NCBI RefSeq assembly: GCF_013035425.1
Contig: NZ_WQHX01000002.1
Coordinates: 310,001 to 374,000 of the forward strand
Length of the DNA stretch: 64,000 nucleotides
Source of the DNA: Ruegeria arenilitoris
Lineage (GTDB): Bacteria > Pseudomonadota > Alphaproteobacteria > Rhodobacterales > Rhodobacteraceae
Direction: 5' to 3'
The notes under the pieces are model-generated. The model saw nothing but the letters and a program-made list of their open reading frames with translations, was not told where the DNA came from and searched no databases. Both the position numbers and the translations under genes were made by a program. Positions 36,269 to 45,285 of the stretch are shown one piece after another (positions within the stretch are counted from its first letter, which is position 1; each line of letters starts with the position of its first letter).

Positions 36269-37555
36269 ATGGCACAGGCGCTGAGGCTTGGAATTGCGGG
36301 TTTGGGAACCGTTGGCGTTGGGGTTGTAAAGATCATTCGCCGCCACGCCGAGCTATTGACCGCTCGAACAGGTCAATCCATTGAAATTGTGGCCGTTTCA
36401 GCACGGGATCCGAACAAAGCCCGTGGCGTGAACTTGTCAAGCTATATGTGGGAAACCGATCCGGTCGCGCTGGCAAAACGCGATGACATTGACGTCTTTA
36501 TAGAACTAATGGGGGGTGAAAATGGCCCGGCAAAGACATCAGTAGAAGCGGCTCTTGCCAGCGGCAAGGATGTCGTTACCGCGAACAAAGCTCTACTGGC
36601 CATCCACGGTCAGGAATTGGCTGAACAGGCCGAAGCAGCGGGCCGCGCGGTTAGGTTTGAAGCCGCTGTTGCAGGTGGCATTCCGGTCATCAAATCCCTG
36701 ACAGAAGGACTTGCCGGTAACCAAATCTCGCGCGTCATGGGCGTAATGAACGGCACCTGCAACTATATTCTTACGCGAATGCAGTCTCAGGAATTGGGCT
36801 ACAACGCACTTTTTGAGGAATGCGCAAAGCTAGGGTACCTCGAAGCCGATCCCAATCTGGACGTGGGAGGCATTGACGCTGCGCACAAACTGGCGCTTTT
36901 GTCTTCGATTGCATTTGGCACCAAGCCCAACTTCGACGGAATCCAGATTGAAGGCATTCAACATATCAGCCTCGACGATATACATCAGGCCGCTGACATG
37001 GGTTATCGCATTAAATTGTTGGGCGTGGCGCAACGAACTCCGCGCGGGCTTGAGCAGCGTATGCAGCCGTGCCTTGTTCCCAGCGACTCACCGATTGGGC
37101 AGTTGGAAGGCGGGACCAACATGGTGGTCATAGAAGGTGACGCTGTTGACCAAATTGTGCTGCGTGGTCCCGGCGCCGGAGAAGGCCCGACCGCGAGCGC
37201 AGTCATGGGCGATGTTTGTGATCTGGCCAGGGGATTACGAATTCCGACTTTTGGCCGTGCGGCGACGTCTTTGGAAGAGGCACAACCCGCCCAAACCGGT
37301 ACGCCTGCTCCTTATTACCTACGGCTGGCTTTACTAGACAAACCTGGTGCCTTGGCCAAGGTGGCCGCAATTCTGGGCGATGCGGGAGTATCCATTGACA
37401 GGATGAGGCAATACGCCCATTCCGAAAGTACTGCACCTGTTTTGATTGTGACGCATAAGACCACACGATCGACGCTCGACTACGCCCTGAATGGGCTGCG
37501 CGATACAGAAGCCGTTGCCGAAGAGCCGGTAGCGCTGAGAATCGAACAAGTTTGA
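36269..37555 (+). CDS. hom: homoserine dehydrogenase
   Basis: 428 residues. The NAD(P)-binding motif is at 11-16 (GLGTVG). The catalytic core shows VMNGTCNYILTRM, CAKLGYLEADPNLDVGGIDAAHKLALL with its acid and lysine residues, and the C-terminal ACT domain is at about 350-425 (LRLALLDKPGALAKVAAILGDAGVSI). It reduces aspartate semialdehyde to homoserine in threonine and methionine synthesis. The ACT domain implies feedback regulation, probably by threonine. AAAGGA precedes the ATG. It heads hom-glpX-recJ, a common Rhodobacteraceae order. Confidence 0.95.
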   Translation: MAQALRLGIAGLGTVGVGVVKIIRRHAELLTARTGQSIEIVAVSARDPNKARGVNLSSYMWETDPVALAKRDDIDVFIELMGGENGPAKTSVEAALASGKDVVTANKALLAIHGQELAEQAEAAGRAVRFEAAVAGGIPVIKSLTEGLAGNQISRVMGVMNGTCNYILTRMQSQELGYNALFEECAKLGYLEADPNLDVGGIDAAHKLALLSSIAFGTKPNFDGIQIEGIQHISLDDIHQAADMGYRIKLLGVAQRTPRGLEQRMQPCLVPSDSPIGQLEGGTNMVVIEGDAVDQIVLRGPGAGEGPTASAVMGDVCDLARGLRIPTFGRAATSLEEAQPAQTGTPAPYYLRLALLDKPGALAKVAAILGDAGVSIDRMRQYAHSESTAPVLIVTHKTTRSTLDYALNGLRDTEAVAEEPVALRIEQV

Positions 37556-37563
37556 CCCCTTGC

Positions 37564-37584
37564 AGCCTGCAGCAGTCGCAGGCT
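37564..37584 (+). repeat. intercistronic hairpin between hom and glpX
   Basis: AGCCTGC (37564-37570) and GCAGGCT (37578-37584) form a 7-bp perfect stem with a 7-base loop, 8 bp after the hom stop. Without a T run it could be an mRNA processing or stability element within a hom-glpX transcript. Confidence 0.45.
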
Positions 37585-37626
37585 ATGCCAGAAGCAACGT
37601 CCGATCCGACCAAAGGAATACCGAAC

Positions 37627-38610
37627 ATGAACGCTGCCAAGACCGATTTCAACGATCGCCTGCTTTCGCTTGGCCTTGCGCGGGTAGCGGAACAGGCCGC
37701 GCTTGCCTCGGCATCACTGGTTGGTCGAGGTGACGAAAAGGCCGCCGACCAAGCAGCGGTGAACGCCATGCGTGAACAGCTGAATATGCTGGATATCGCG
37801 GGGGTTGTCGTCATCGGAGAGGGTGAACGCGACGAAGCGCCAATGCTCTACATCGGCGAAGAAGTCGGCACCGGTAATGGACCCGGGGTGGATATTGCTT
37901 TGGACCCGCTGGAAGGCACGACCTTGACGGCCAAGGATATGCCTAACGCTTTGACCGTAATTGCAATGGGCCCGCGCGGATCAATGTTGCATGCGCCGGA
38001 CGTCTACATGGACAAGTTGGCAATTGGCCCGGGATACGAAGCTGGAGTGGTAAACTTGGACATGAGTCCCAAGGAAAGAGTCAACGCTTTGGCCAAAGCA
38101 AGGGGATGCAGTGCCAGTGACATAACTGTTTGCATTCTTGAGCGCCCGCGCCACGAGGCGATGATTGCTGAAGTTCGCCAAACTGGTGCATCGATCCGCT
38201 TGATTACCGACGGCGATGTCGCTGGTGTAATGCATTGCGCAGAAAGCGAAGTTACAGGTATTGATATGTATATGGGCCAAGGGGGAGCGCCCGAGGGAGT
38301 TCTTGCTGCGGCGGCCCTGAAATGTATGGGTGGGCAAATTTTTGGCCGTTTGCTGTTTCGAAACGACGACGAACGCGGACGTGCAGCCAAAGCAGGTATC
38401 ACAGATTTGGATCGCGTATATTCTCGCGACGAAATGGTTACATCAGATGTGATCTTTGCCGCGACTGGTGTGACTGGCGGCTCGCTATTGCCGCGCATCA
38501 AACGCGAACCCGGGTGGGTAGAGACGACGACTTTGCTGATGCGATCCAAGACCGGATCGGTTCGCCGTATGTCATATCGTACACCGACCTGGCCGCACGA
38601 CAACGTCTAG
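37627..38610 (+). CDS. glpX: class II fructose-1,6-bisphosphatase
   Basis: 327 residues from the ATG at 37627, with AAGGA upstream; the frame is open to 37552 but that part lies in the hairpin leader. GlpX hallmarks: GEGERDEAPML (64-74) and ALDPLEGTTLTAKDMPNA (91-108, metal-binding Asp and Glu). Ends with GGSLLPRIKREPGW. It hydrolyses fructose 1,6-bisphosphate in gluconeogenesis; some roseobacter homologues also act on sedoheptulose bisphosphate. The position between hom and recJ is conserved in the family. Confidence 0.95.
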   Translation: MNAAKTDFNDRLLSLGLARVAEQAALASASLVGRGDEKAADQAAVNAMREQLNMLDIAGVVVIGEGERDEAPMLYIGEEVGTGNGPGVDIALDPLEGTTLTAKDMPNALTVIAMGPRGSMLHAPDVYMDKLAIGPGYEAGVVNLDMSPKERVNALAKARGCSASDITVCILERPRHEAMIAEVRQTGASIRLITDGDVAGVMHCAESEVTGIDMYMGQGGAPEGVLAAAALKCMGGQIFGRLLFRNDDERGRAAKAGITDLDRVYSRDEMVTSDVIFAATGVTGGSLLPRIKREPGWVETTTLLMRSKTGSVRRMSYRTPTWPHDNV

Positions 38611-38702
38611 ATACCCAAACCGAAGTTATTTCGGGAGTTTTCGAAAAGTTAGAAATAGGACGAATCCGTTAGGATCCGGCCTTGCTCTCAACAGGTGCCG
38701 AG

Positions 38703-40445
38703 ATGAGTTTTCTTGGGGTGGAACAGTCTATGACCGGTAGGCGCTGGATTGGACCAGCGCCGAACGTCGAGCGCGCCTCGGAAATGATGGCGCAACAAAC
38801 CGACCTGCCACGCGCTCTGTGTCAGGTATTGGCACGTATGGGTGTCCCCGCAATAGAGGCCGAAGGCTTTCTCGAACCCAAACTCCGAGAATTATTGCCT
38901 GATCCACGTGCGATCAAAGACATGGAGACTGCGGCAACGCGATTTCTATCTGCTGTACGCAACCGGCAAAGAATCGCGGTTTTCGCGGATTACGATGTTG
39001 ACGGCGGCAGTTCCGCGGCTTTGCTAATTGTCTGGCTCAGGCAGATGGGGTTGCAGGCAACCCTGTACGTTCCTGATCGAATTGACGAAGGTTATGGGCC
39101 AAATGTGCCAGCCATGACTGAACTGGCAGCATCCCATGATCTCATCGTATGCGTCGACTGCGGTACGCTTAGCCACGAACCTATCGCTGCAGCAAAAGAA
39201 GCGGACGTCATAGTTCTTGATCACCATCTTGGCGGTGAAACGCTGCCAGATTGTCTGGCTGTGGTGAATCCAAATCGACAGGATGAAAGCGGTGATTTGG
39301 GATACCTATGTGCTGCCGCAGTAGTTTTCCTAATGCTTGTTGAAGCCGGTCGGCAATTGCGAGCCGAGGGCGCAAAGGGGCCGGACCTAATGGCCTTGTT
39401 GGATTTGGTGGCTCTGGCCACCGTGGCAGATGTCGCCCCCCTGATACAGGCCAACCGGGCATTGGTGCGCCAAGGGCTTAAGGTTATGGCAGCACGTCAA
39501 AGGCCGGGCCTCGTTGCGCTGTCGGATGTGGCTCGGATGGACACTGCGCCAAACAGCTACCATCTTGGTTTCCTGTTAGGACCGCGTGTAAACGCCGGAG
39601 GTAGGATCGGACAAGCTGATTTAGGCGCAAGATTACTGAGCACGGACTCGGCAACCGAAGCAGAAGCCCTGTCACAGCGACTGGATGCGCTGAACTCTGA
39701 GCGACGCGAGATCGAGAATTCGGTTCGCGCTGCCGCGATGGCTCAGGCCGAGGAACGAGGTCTGGACGCACCTTTGGTTTGGGCAGCTGGCGAAGGCTGG
39801 CACCCGGGCGTCGTAGGAATCGTGGCGTCACGACTAAAGGAAACAGCGAACCGTCCAGCGATTGTAATCGGCTTTGAAGGTGACGAGGGCAAAGGTTCGG
39901 GTCGGTCAGTCGCGGGAATTGATTTGGGCGCATCAATACAGAGGCTTGCTGCCGAGGGATTGTTGGTCAAAGGTGGCGGTCACAAAATGGCGGCAGGCCT
40001 GACGGTTATGCGCGCCAATGTGGAACCTGCGATGAAGCGATTGAGCGAACTTTTGGCCAAGCAGGGCGCGGAAAATAGTGGACCAAGTGACCTGAAACTT
40101 GACGGTGCCCTGATGCCAGGTGCTGCAACCGTTGACCTTATTGAACATATTGAAAAGGCAGGACCATTCGGTGCCGCCGCCCCTGCCCCACGTTACGCGT
40201 TGCCAGATTTGCAGGTACGTTTTGCAAAGCGCGTCGGGGAAACTCACCTAAAGCTGTCATTGTCCGACGGCATGAGCGGTGGGCTGGACGCCATTGCTTT
40301 TGGTGCCTTTGACGGACCGATGGGAGATCGACTTGTGAACCACGGCGGCGCCCGATTTCATTTCGCGGGCAGGCTAGAGATAAATTCGTGGGGTGGACGT
40401 CAGAACGTGCAGTTGAGGCTCGAAGACGCGGCCGAAGCGAATTGA
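38703..40445 (+). CDS. recJ: single-stranded-DNA-specific exonuclease RecJ
   Basis: 580 residues from the ATG at 38703 (MSFLGVEQS); a TTG at 38682 would add seven residues. DHH-phosphoesterase motifs are visible: motif I AVFADYDVDGGSSAALL (Asp96, Asp98, Asp100), CVDCGT, and VLDHHLGGETLPD (motif III). The DHHA1 and OB segments follow, with GWHPGVVGIVASRLK and GKGSGRSVAGIDLG. A 5'-3' exonuclease acting in recombination and mismatch repair. Full length. Two tRNA-Glu genes follow after 109 bp. Confidence 0.95.
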   Translation: MSFLGVEQSMTGRRWIGPAPNVERASEMMAQQTDLPRALCQVLARMGVPAIEAEGFLEPKLRELLPDPRAIKDMETAATRFLSAVRNRQRIAVFADYDVDGGSSAALLIVWLRQMGLQATLYVPDRIDEGYGPNVPAMTELAASHDLIVCVDCGTLSHEPIAAAKEADVIVLDHHLGGETLPDCLAVVNPNRQDESGDLGYLCAAAVVFLMLVEAGRQLRAEGAKGPDLMALLDLVALATVADVAPLIQANRALVRQGLKVMAARQRPGLVALSDVARMDTAPNSYHLGFLLGPRVNAGGRIGQADLGARLLSTDSATEAEALSQRLDALNSERREIENSVRAAAMAQAEERGLDAPLVWAAGEGWHPGVVGIVASRLKETANRPAIVIGFEGDEGKGSGRSVAGIDLGASIQRLAAEGLLVKGGGHKMAAGLTVMRANVEPAMKRLSELLAKQGAENSGPSDLKLDGALMPGAATVDLIEHIEKAGPFGAAAPAPRYALPDLQVRFAKRVGETHLKLSLSDGMSGGLDAIAFGAFDGPMGDRLVNHGGARFHFAGRLEINSWGGRQNVQLRLEDAAEAN

Positions 40446-40554
40446 AGTCGCAAACGACCGTCTTTGAAAGTCTTTAAAAAAGTTGCAAAGCCTTGCGTTT
40501 TTCGGCTTGCGGGGGTGCTAGGTAATCCGTAAAAGGCCCTCCACAAGCCAGCGT

Positions 40555-40629
40555 GGCCCGTTCGTCTATCGGTTAGGACGCCAGGTTTTCAACCTGGAAA
40601 GAGGGGTTCGATTCCCCTACGGGCTACCA
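40555..40629 (+). tRNA. tRNA-Glu (TTC), first copy
   Basis: Acceptor GGCCCGT / ACGGGCT, anticodon stem CCAGG/CCTGG around the loop TTTTCAA (anticodon TTC), T-arm AGGGG TTCGATT CCCCT, discriminator A, encoded CCA. The 75-base sequence is identical to the second copy 24 bp downstream. Confidence 0.95.
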
Positions 40630-40653
40630 CTTGTACTTGGCCAGAGAGCTTGC

Positions 40654-40728
40654 GGCCCGTTCGTCTATCGGTTAGGACGCCAGGTTTTCAACCTGGAAAG
40701 AGGGGTTCGATTCCCCTACGGGCTACCA
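40654..40728 (+). tRNA. tRNA-Glu (TTC), second copy
   Basis: Exact repeat of the preceding gene over its full length, including CCA. The tandem duplication lies immediately upstream of the V-type ATPase block. tRNA 3' ends are common integration sites, so this border is of interest, but I found no second copy of the 3' end further along the window. Confidence 0.95.
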
Positions 40729-41107
40729 TTACGTTGAAGTCCTGAAATCGCTAAGCACTAGTCGAATAACGCTCGTTTTGAGAGGCAAGATAACTTCTCT
40801 TCTGATGTCCTCGCTAGAACCGTTGTCACAACGACCTGATTTTGCCATCAGAGTGTCGACATTTTTGCTGACCAGACCGAGTGAGGCAATCGATTTTCGC
40901 AAAATATCAGCCGCTGAATTCCGGTTGCACAATAGTCGCCTACGTAAGGTCGGAAACGTCCGCACGTCGCATGCCGATCCGGACTGAATAGTACTGCCAG
41001 TGCTTGAGAATTGCCGGATTCATTGTAAGGTGGTCGCACTAACTAAATGATATTTATGAATATCAACGGCGAAGTTTAAAGTTGCTCGTCCCGCGTGAGG
41101 ATAGCCC
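40729..41107. other. 379-bp gap between tRNA-Glu and the V-ATPase operon
   Basis: It carries the promoter of the ATPase operon; a GTGAGGAT ribosome binding site precedes the atpB ATG at 41108. Two overlapping open frames of 69-78 codons (one on each strand) have no ribosome binding site or recognisable family, and I treat them as chance. Nothing resembling an integrase remnant could be confirmed. Confidence 0.4.
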
Positions 41108-42469
41108 ATGTCTCAGACACTTCTGAAATATACACGTGTGCTGGAAATTGTTGGAGACACGATCAAGGTTCGGGTTCCGCCGCAAAACACGACGGATCTA
41201 AACATTAGATTCAACGACTTAGCGATGATAGAAACCGTAGACGGGCAAAAAACGCTGGCTCAAGCGATTTTTATTGATCGGGACGTTGTAACCCTGCAGG
41301 TCTTTTCTGGAACCAAAGGCATTTCGACCGAGGCAACTGCTACGTTTGTGGGGCATCCAATGCGGACTCCGTATTCGTCCAATATTTTAGGACGTGTATT
41401 TGACGGAGCGGGTGTTCCTATCGATGGTGGACCAGACCTTTCGGCAGAGCCACGGATCGATATTGGAGGGCCCTCGGTTAACCCGGCAGAACGGGCTGTC
41501 CCCAACAAGATGATCCGTACCGATGTACCAATGATCGACGTGTTCAACACATTGGTTGAAAGCCAAAAGATTCCAATTTTTTCGGTTTCCGGAGAGCCAT
41601 TTAACCCCTTTCTGAGTCGAATAGGCATCCAGGCAGACGCAGATATTGTTGTCTTCGGTGGGCTGGGGTTGATATTTGATGACTACCATACTTTCCGAAC
41701 CGCCTTTGAAGATGCAGGTGTCTTCTCTCGGACCGTGATGTTCGTCAATCAAGCCATGGACCCGCTGGTAGAACGCCTGCTTGTTCCGGACATGGCACTG
41801 GCCGTAGCAGAGAAGTTCGCACTGGAGGAAGGCAAGAGGGTTTTGGTCCTTTTGACCGACATGACCGCCTATGCTGACGCCATGAAAGAGGTCGGGATCA
41901 GCCAAGAACGTGTACCATCTCAGCGCGGATACATGGGCGACCTCTATTCCCAATTGGCGCGGCGGTATGAGAAAGCTTGCGACTACGCCAAGGGTGGCTC
42001 TGTGACGGTTCTGACCGTGACGACAATGCCTGGTAACGATGTGACACATCCGGTGCCGGACAATACGGGGTACATCACCGAGGGACAGTTTTATCTGCAT
42101 TCCGGCGTGATTGATCCGTTCGGCAGCCTTTCGCGGCTCAAGCAAAATGTGATTGGCAAAACCACGCGTGAGGATCACGGGCAGATCATGAACACAATGA
42201 TCCGGTTTTATTCAGAAAGCCGCGACGCATCGCAGAAGCAAGCGATGGCTTTTGACTTATCGGAATACGATCATCAATTACTGAAATTCGGTGACCTGTT
42301 TCGTACGCGTTTCATGGACATCAACGTATCGATCCCGTTGGAAGAGGCGCTGGATTTGGGCTGGAAAACACTGGCCGAGTGTTTTGCGCCAGAACAGTTG
42401 CTAATGAAGCAATCCCTGATCGACAAGTACTTCCCAAAGGAAACCAATGGCGCGGTTGCAGCTGAATAA
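41108..42469 (+). CDS. atpB: V/A-type ATPase subunit B
   Basis: 453 residues, non-catalytic subunit of the V1/A1 head. It lacks a Walker A loop, as expected. Family motifs: NPAERAVPNKMIRTDVPMID, FSVSGEPFNPFLSRI (replacing the more common S-G-L-P-H-N), LVLLTDMTAYADAMKEV, RGYMGDLYSQLARRYEKACD and VLTVTTMPGNDVTHPVPDNTG (pieces). The last motif is the V/A-type signature around the nucleotide-contacting Arg loop. First gene of the operon; its end overlaps atpD by 23 bp. The DNA shows no frameshifts. Confidence 0.95.
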   Translation: MSQTLLKYTRVLEIVGDTIKVRVPPQNTTDLNIRFNDLAMIETVDGQKTLAQAIFIDRDVVTLQVFSGTKGISTEATATFVGHPMRTPYSSNILGRVFDGAGVPIDGGPDLSAEPRIDIGGPSVNPAERAVPNKMIRTDVPMIDVFNTLVESQKIPIFSVSGEPFNPFLSRIGIQADADIVVFGGLGLIFDDYHTFRTAFEDAGVFSRTVMFVNQAMDPLVERLLVPDMALAVAEKFALEEGKRVLVLLTDMTAYADAMKEVGISQERVPSQRGYMGDLYSQLARRYEKACDYAKGGSVTVLTVTTMPGNDVTHPVPDNTGYITEGQFYLHSGVIDPFGSLSRLKQNVIGKTTREDHGQIMNTMIRFYSESRDASQKQAMAFDLSEYDHQLLKFGDLFRTRFMDINVSIPLEEALDLGWKTLAECFAPEQLLMKQSLIDKYFPKETNGAVAAE

Positions 42470-43052
42470 GTCCTCGCTAGCTCGCGAGCAAAAGCAATTA
42501 GAAAGCTTCGAACGGTTTCTGCCGTCATTGGATCTAAAGCGGCAACAGTTGATGGCGGAGCGTGTAAAAGCACGCGCAGAAGTGGACCGTTTGCAGGATC
42601 AGGTAAATGAGCTTTCGCAGCAAGTTGGGGAAAAACTGCCAATGCTGTCCCAGCGGGGCATTAATTTGGACGGATTGGTCGAACTGAGGGAATACAAGGT
42701 CAAAGAGGTCAACGTGGTTGGGGTGAAAATGCCCGATCTTGACCGAATTGAAGTTGCGGTTCGATCATATTCGACGCTGGCCAAGCCGCATTGGGTCGAC
42801 GCTGCGGCGCGGCTGCTGCATGACATGATCGAAGCAAGGCTGCGCGTCAAAATCGCCAAGGAGCGCGTCAAGATTTTCGATAAGTCTGTCGCCACCATCA
42901 CGCAACGGGTTAACCTGTTCGAAAAAGTGCTTATCCCTAGAGCAAAGGCAAATATCAAGAAAATCCGCATATATTTGAGTGATGAGCAAATGCAGGCTGT
43001 TGTGCGTTCGAAAATCTCGAAACGCAAACACGCAAATGAGGTCACGTTATGA
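42447..43052 (+). CDS. atpD: V/A-type ATPase subunit D (central rotor shaft)
   Basis: 201 residues, almost entirely helical. The N-terminus LNKSSLAREQKQLESF and the C-terminal coiled coil (NLFEKVLIPRAKANIKKIRI) are the subunit D pattern: two long helices that form the shaft turning within the A3B3 head. It starts inside the 3' end of atpB and overlaps atpI by 4 bp, indicating translational coupling. Confidence 0.9.
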   Translation: MARLQLNKSSLAREQKQLESFERFLPSLDLKRQQLMAERVKARAEVDRLQDQVNELSQQVGEKLPMLSQRGINLDGLVELREYKVKEVNVVGVKMPDLDRIEVAVRSYSTLAKPHWVDAAARLLHDMIEARLRVKIAKERVKIFDKSVATITQRVNLFEKVLIPRAKANIKKIRIYLSDEQMQAVVRSKISKRKHANEVTL

Positions 43053-44845
43053 CGGTCGCTCGGCTCAAAAAGCTTTCAGTGGTTGGAATGGCCTCACAAA
43101 AGCCAGCCACGTTAGAAGCTCTGCAAGATTTGGGTTGCATGCATGTGTTGCCGTTGGCGGAAATCCCTAGCGAGCCAGAAAAGATCAGTGAACGCGGGGC
43201 GCGTGAAGCCTATAAAGCATTGCGTTTTCTTACCGAAGTTCCAAACCCGCGACGCCAGATTCAGCGCGACAACAATTTTGATATGGATCGCTTTATCAAA
43301 GATATACGTAATCTGATGCAGCGCACTCGCGATACAATTGACCGTCGGGACTTTCTGGAGCATCGAATTTCTCAAGTGCGTCCGTGGGGGGATTTAGATT
43401 TTCCTCCTTCGGATGCTTTGGCGGGCAATCGACTTTGGTTCTATCAATTGCCGATCAAGCACCGCGCATCTTTGGACGGTATAAGATTGCCCTGGGCGGT
43501 GCTGGAACAGGATCACAGATACCTTTACGCGGTTTTGATCTCAGCCGACGAACCCGAGGATGATATTCTACCTGTGCCCCGCACTCATGTCGGTTCACTA
43601 CCAATCCACGAGCTTGAGGCGCAGCTGGAAGACGCTGAAATCGCTCTGGAATCTCTGGATGCGGAGCGCGTTGCACAGACCAGATACCTAACACTGATGC
43701 GTCAGAATCTGTCCTTAGCAGAAAGTGCAGCGGAGTTGGCACACGCAATCCAAAAAGTTCGAGATGAAGAACAGATGTTCGCCGTACAGGGTTGGGTACC
43801 GGAAGAACAGGTAGACGCAGTTCTAGAAATGGCGAAAACCCGAGATGCGGCTGTTCTTATCGAAGAGCCAGGGCCAGATGAAACCCCTCCGACACTGTTG
43901 GAACAGCCCGATAATCGTAGTGCCGCCGTCGATCTGGCATTATTCTATCAGGTGCCCGGTTACAGAGACTGGGACCCAAGCGTCATTGTCTCTGTTTCTT
44001 TCGCAATTTTTTTCGCGATGATCGTGGCGGATGCGGGCTATGGCGCCGTAATCCTGTTTGGCATGCTTTTGTTCTGGCGCCGAATGGATCGAACGGTATC
44101 CGAACGGTCATGGCGCAGATATGGCTTAACAGTTGCGGGTGCGACAGTCTTATACGGCATTCTTGTCGGCAGTTATTTTGGTGCTTCGCCACCCGATGGA
44201 TCGCTATGGGCAAAGCTGAAGATCCTCGATTTGAACAACTTCAGCGCGATGATGATGGTGTCTATTGTTGTCGGCGTTTTCCATCTTGTGCTGGCCAACG
44301 CATTGGCCGCGCGTGCAGCATGGGGTCAGCGCAAAGCTGTTGCTAACCTTGGATGGATCGCTGCGCTGATCGGTGGGTTTGTTTTGTGGCTCAGTTACAT
44401 GAAAGGTAATGCACCCCTACCCGTTGCATCAATCTTAGCAGTCGGTGTGTTGGTCATCATCCTATTTTCAAGTGAACGGGTTATCAATAAACCGACCGAC
44501 TGGTTGTGGCGCCTTGTCGAAGGGCTGCAAAGCCTTGCTGGTGCTATGGGCGCGTTCGGGGATGTACTAAGTTACATGCGCTTGTTTGCGCTTGGACTAG
44601 CCTCGGCCTCGCTCGCAATCACATTCAACGATCTGGCGGTATCTGTAATGCAGGCGCTAAAAGGGCCTGGAATCCTGTTCGGTCTACTTATCCTGATCAT
44701 TGGCCACATTCTGAATTTCGCCCTCGCGATGATGAGCGGCGTCGTTCATGGATTGCGCCTCAACTATATCGAATTCTTTAAATGGGGTCTTCCGGATGAA
44801 GGGATTGTCTTTCGCCCGTTTGCCCGCAAGGAGGTTCAGGAATGA
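43049..44845 (+). CDS. atpI: V/A-type ATPase subunit I (a-type membrane stator)
   Basis: 598 residues. A soluble N-terminal half (about 1-300) is followed by about seven membrane helices (from VIVSVSFAIFFAMIVADAGYGAV, near 310). Diagnostic is GDVLSYMRLFALGLASASLA, holding the essential arginine of the proton or sodium half-channels. The subunit also links to the peripheral stalks. Slightly shorter than archaeal relatives, like chlamydial-type versions. ATGA overlap with atpK. Confidence 0.93.
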   Translation: MTVARLKKLSVVGMASQKPATLEALQDLGCMHVLPLAEIPSEPEKISERGAREAYKALRFLTEVPNPRRQIQRDNNFDMDRFIKDIRNLMQRTRDTIDRRDFLEHRISQVRPWGDLDFPPSDALAGNRLWFYQLPIKHRASLDGIRLPWAVLEQDHRYLYAVLISADEPEDDILPVPRTHVGSLPIHELEAQLEDAEIALESLDAERVAQTRYLTLMRQNLSLAESAAELAHAIQKVRDEEQMFAVQGWVPEEQVDAVLEMAKTRDAAVLIEEPGPDETPPTLLEQPDNRSAAVDLALFYQVPGYRDWDPSVIVSVSFAIFFAMIVADAGYGAVILFGMLLFWRRMDRTVSERSWRRYGLTVAGATVLYGILVGSYFGASPPDGSLWAKLKILDLNNFSAMMMVSIVVGVFHLVLANALAARAAWGQRKAVANLGWIAALIGGFVLWLSYMKGNAPLPVASILAVGVLVIILFSSERVINKPTDWLWRLVEGLQSLAGAMGAFGDVLSYMRLFALGLASASLAITFNDLAVSVMQALKGPGILFGLLILIIGHILNFALAMMSGVVHGLRLNYIEFFKWGLPDEGIVFRPFARKEVQE

Positions 44846-45285
44846 ATGAGCTTGTTCTAACATTGGGTTGGCTTGGTATCTACGCTCCAATGGCGTTGGG
44901 TGCCGCGGCCAGTGCAATTGGCTGCGCGATCGCGGGTCAAGCCAGCATCGGGGCGATGACCGAAACTGATGGCGGATATGGCCGCTTTGTCGGCGTCTCT
45001 GCCTTTCCCTCCACCATGGTCATTTACGGTATCGTTATAATGTTCACGTTAAACCGCGACGTGACGCCGGAAAATGCCGGCGGCTTATTCGGTATCGGAA
45101 TTCTATCCGGGATTGCCCTTATGTATTGCGGCATCTGGCAAGGTCGGGCTTGCGCCGCCGCAATCAATGCCACCAAGGAAAAACCAGAGATATTTGGATT
45201 AGCGCTGGCGCCAGCCGCGATTATCGAAGGTTTCGGCGTCTTTGCATTTGTGTTCGCACTAGTAATCAGCGCGGGGATTAGTTGA
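44842..45285 (+). CDS. atpK: V/A-type ATPase subunit K (rotor ring, double hairpin)
   Basis: 147 residues with four membrane helices, a duplicated c-type hairpin. The ion-carrying carboxylate is Glu129 in helix 4 (PAAIIEGFGVFAFV); helix 2 at the matching position has no acid (FPSTMVIYGIVIMF). So one carboxylate serves four helices, as in Enterococcus NtpK. Compared with NtpK from memory, Thr64 and Gln110 have counterparts (Thr58, Gln100), but Gln65 is Met59. This weakens, without excluding, a sodium assignment. Overlaps neighbours by 4 bp on each side. Confidence 0.92.
   Translation: MNELVLTLGWLGIYAPMALGAAASAIGCAIAGQASIGAMTETDGGYGRFVGVSAFPSTMVIYGIVIMFTLNRDVTPENAGGLFGIGILSGIALMYCGIWQGRACAAAINATKEKPEIFGLALAPAAIIEGFGVFAFVFALVISAGIS

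Noticed and set aside
40729..40987. Overlapping frames on both strands after tRNA-Glu
   Set aside because: Considered as an integrase remnant, but no integrase motif is readable and neither has a ribosome binding site.
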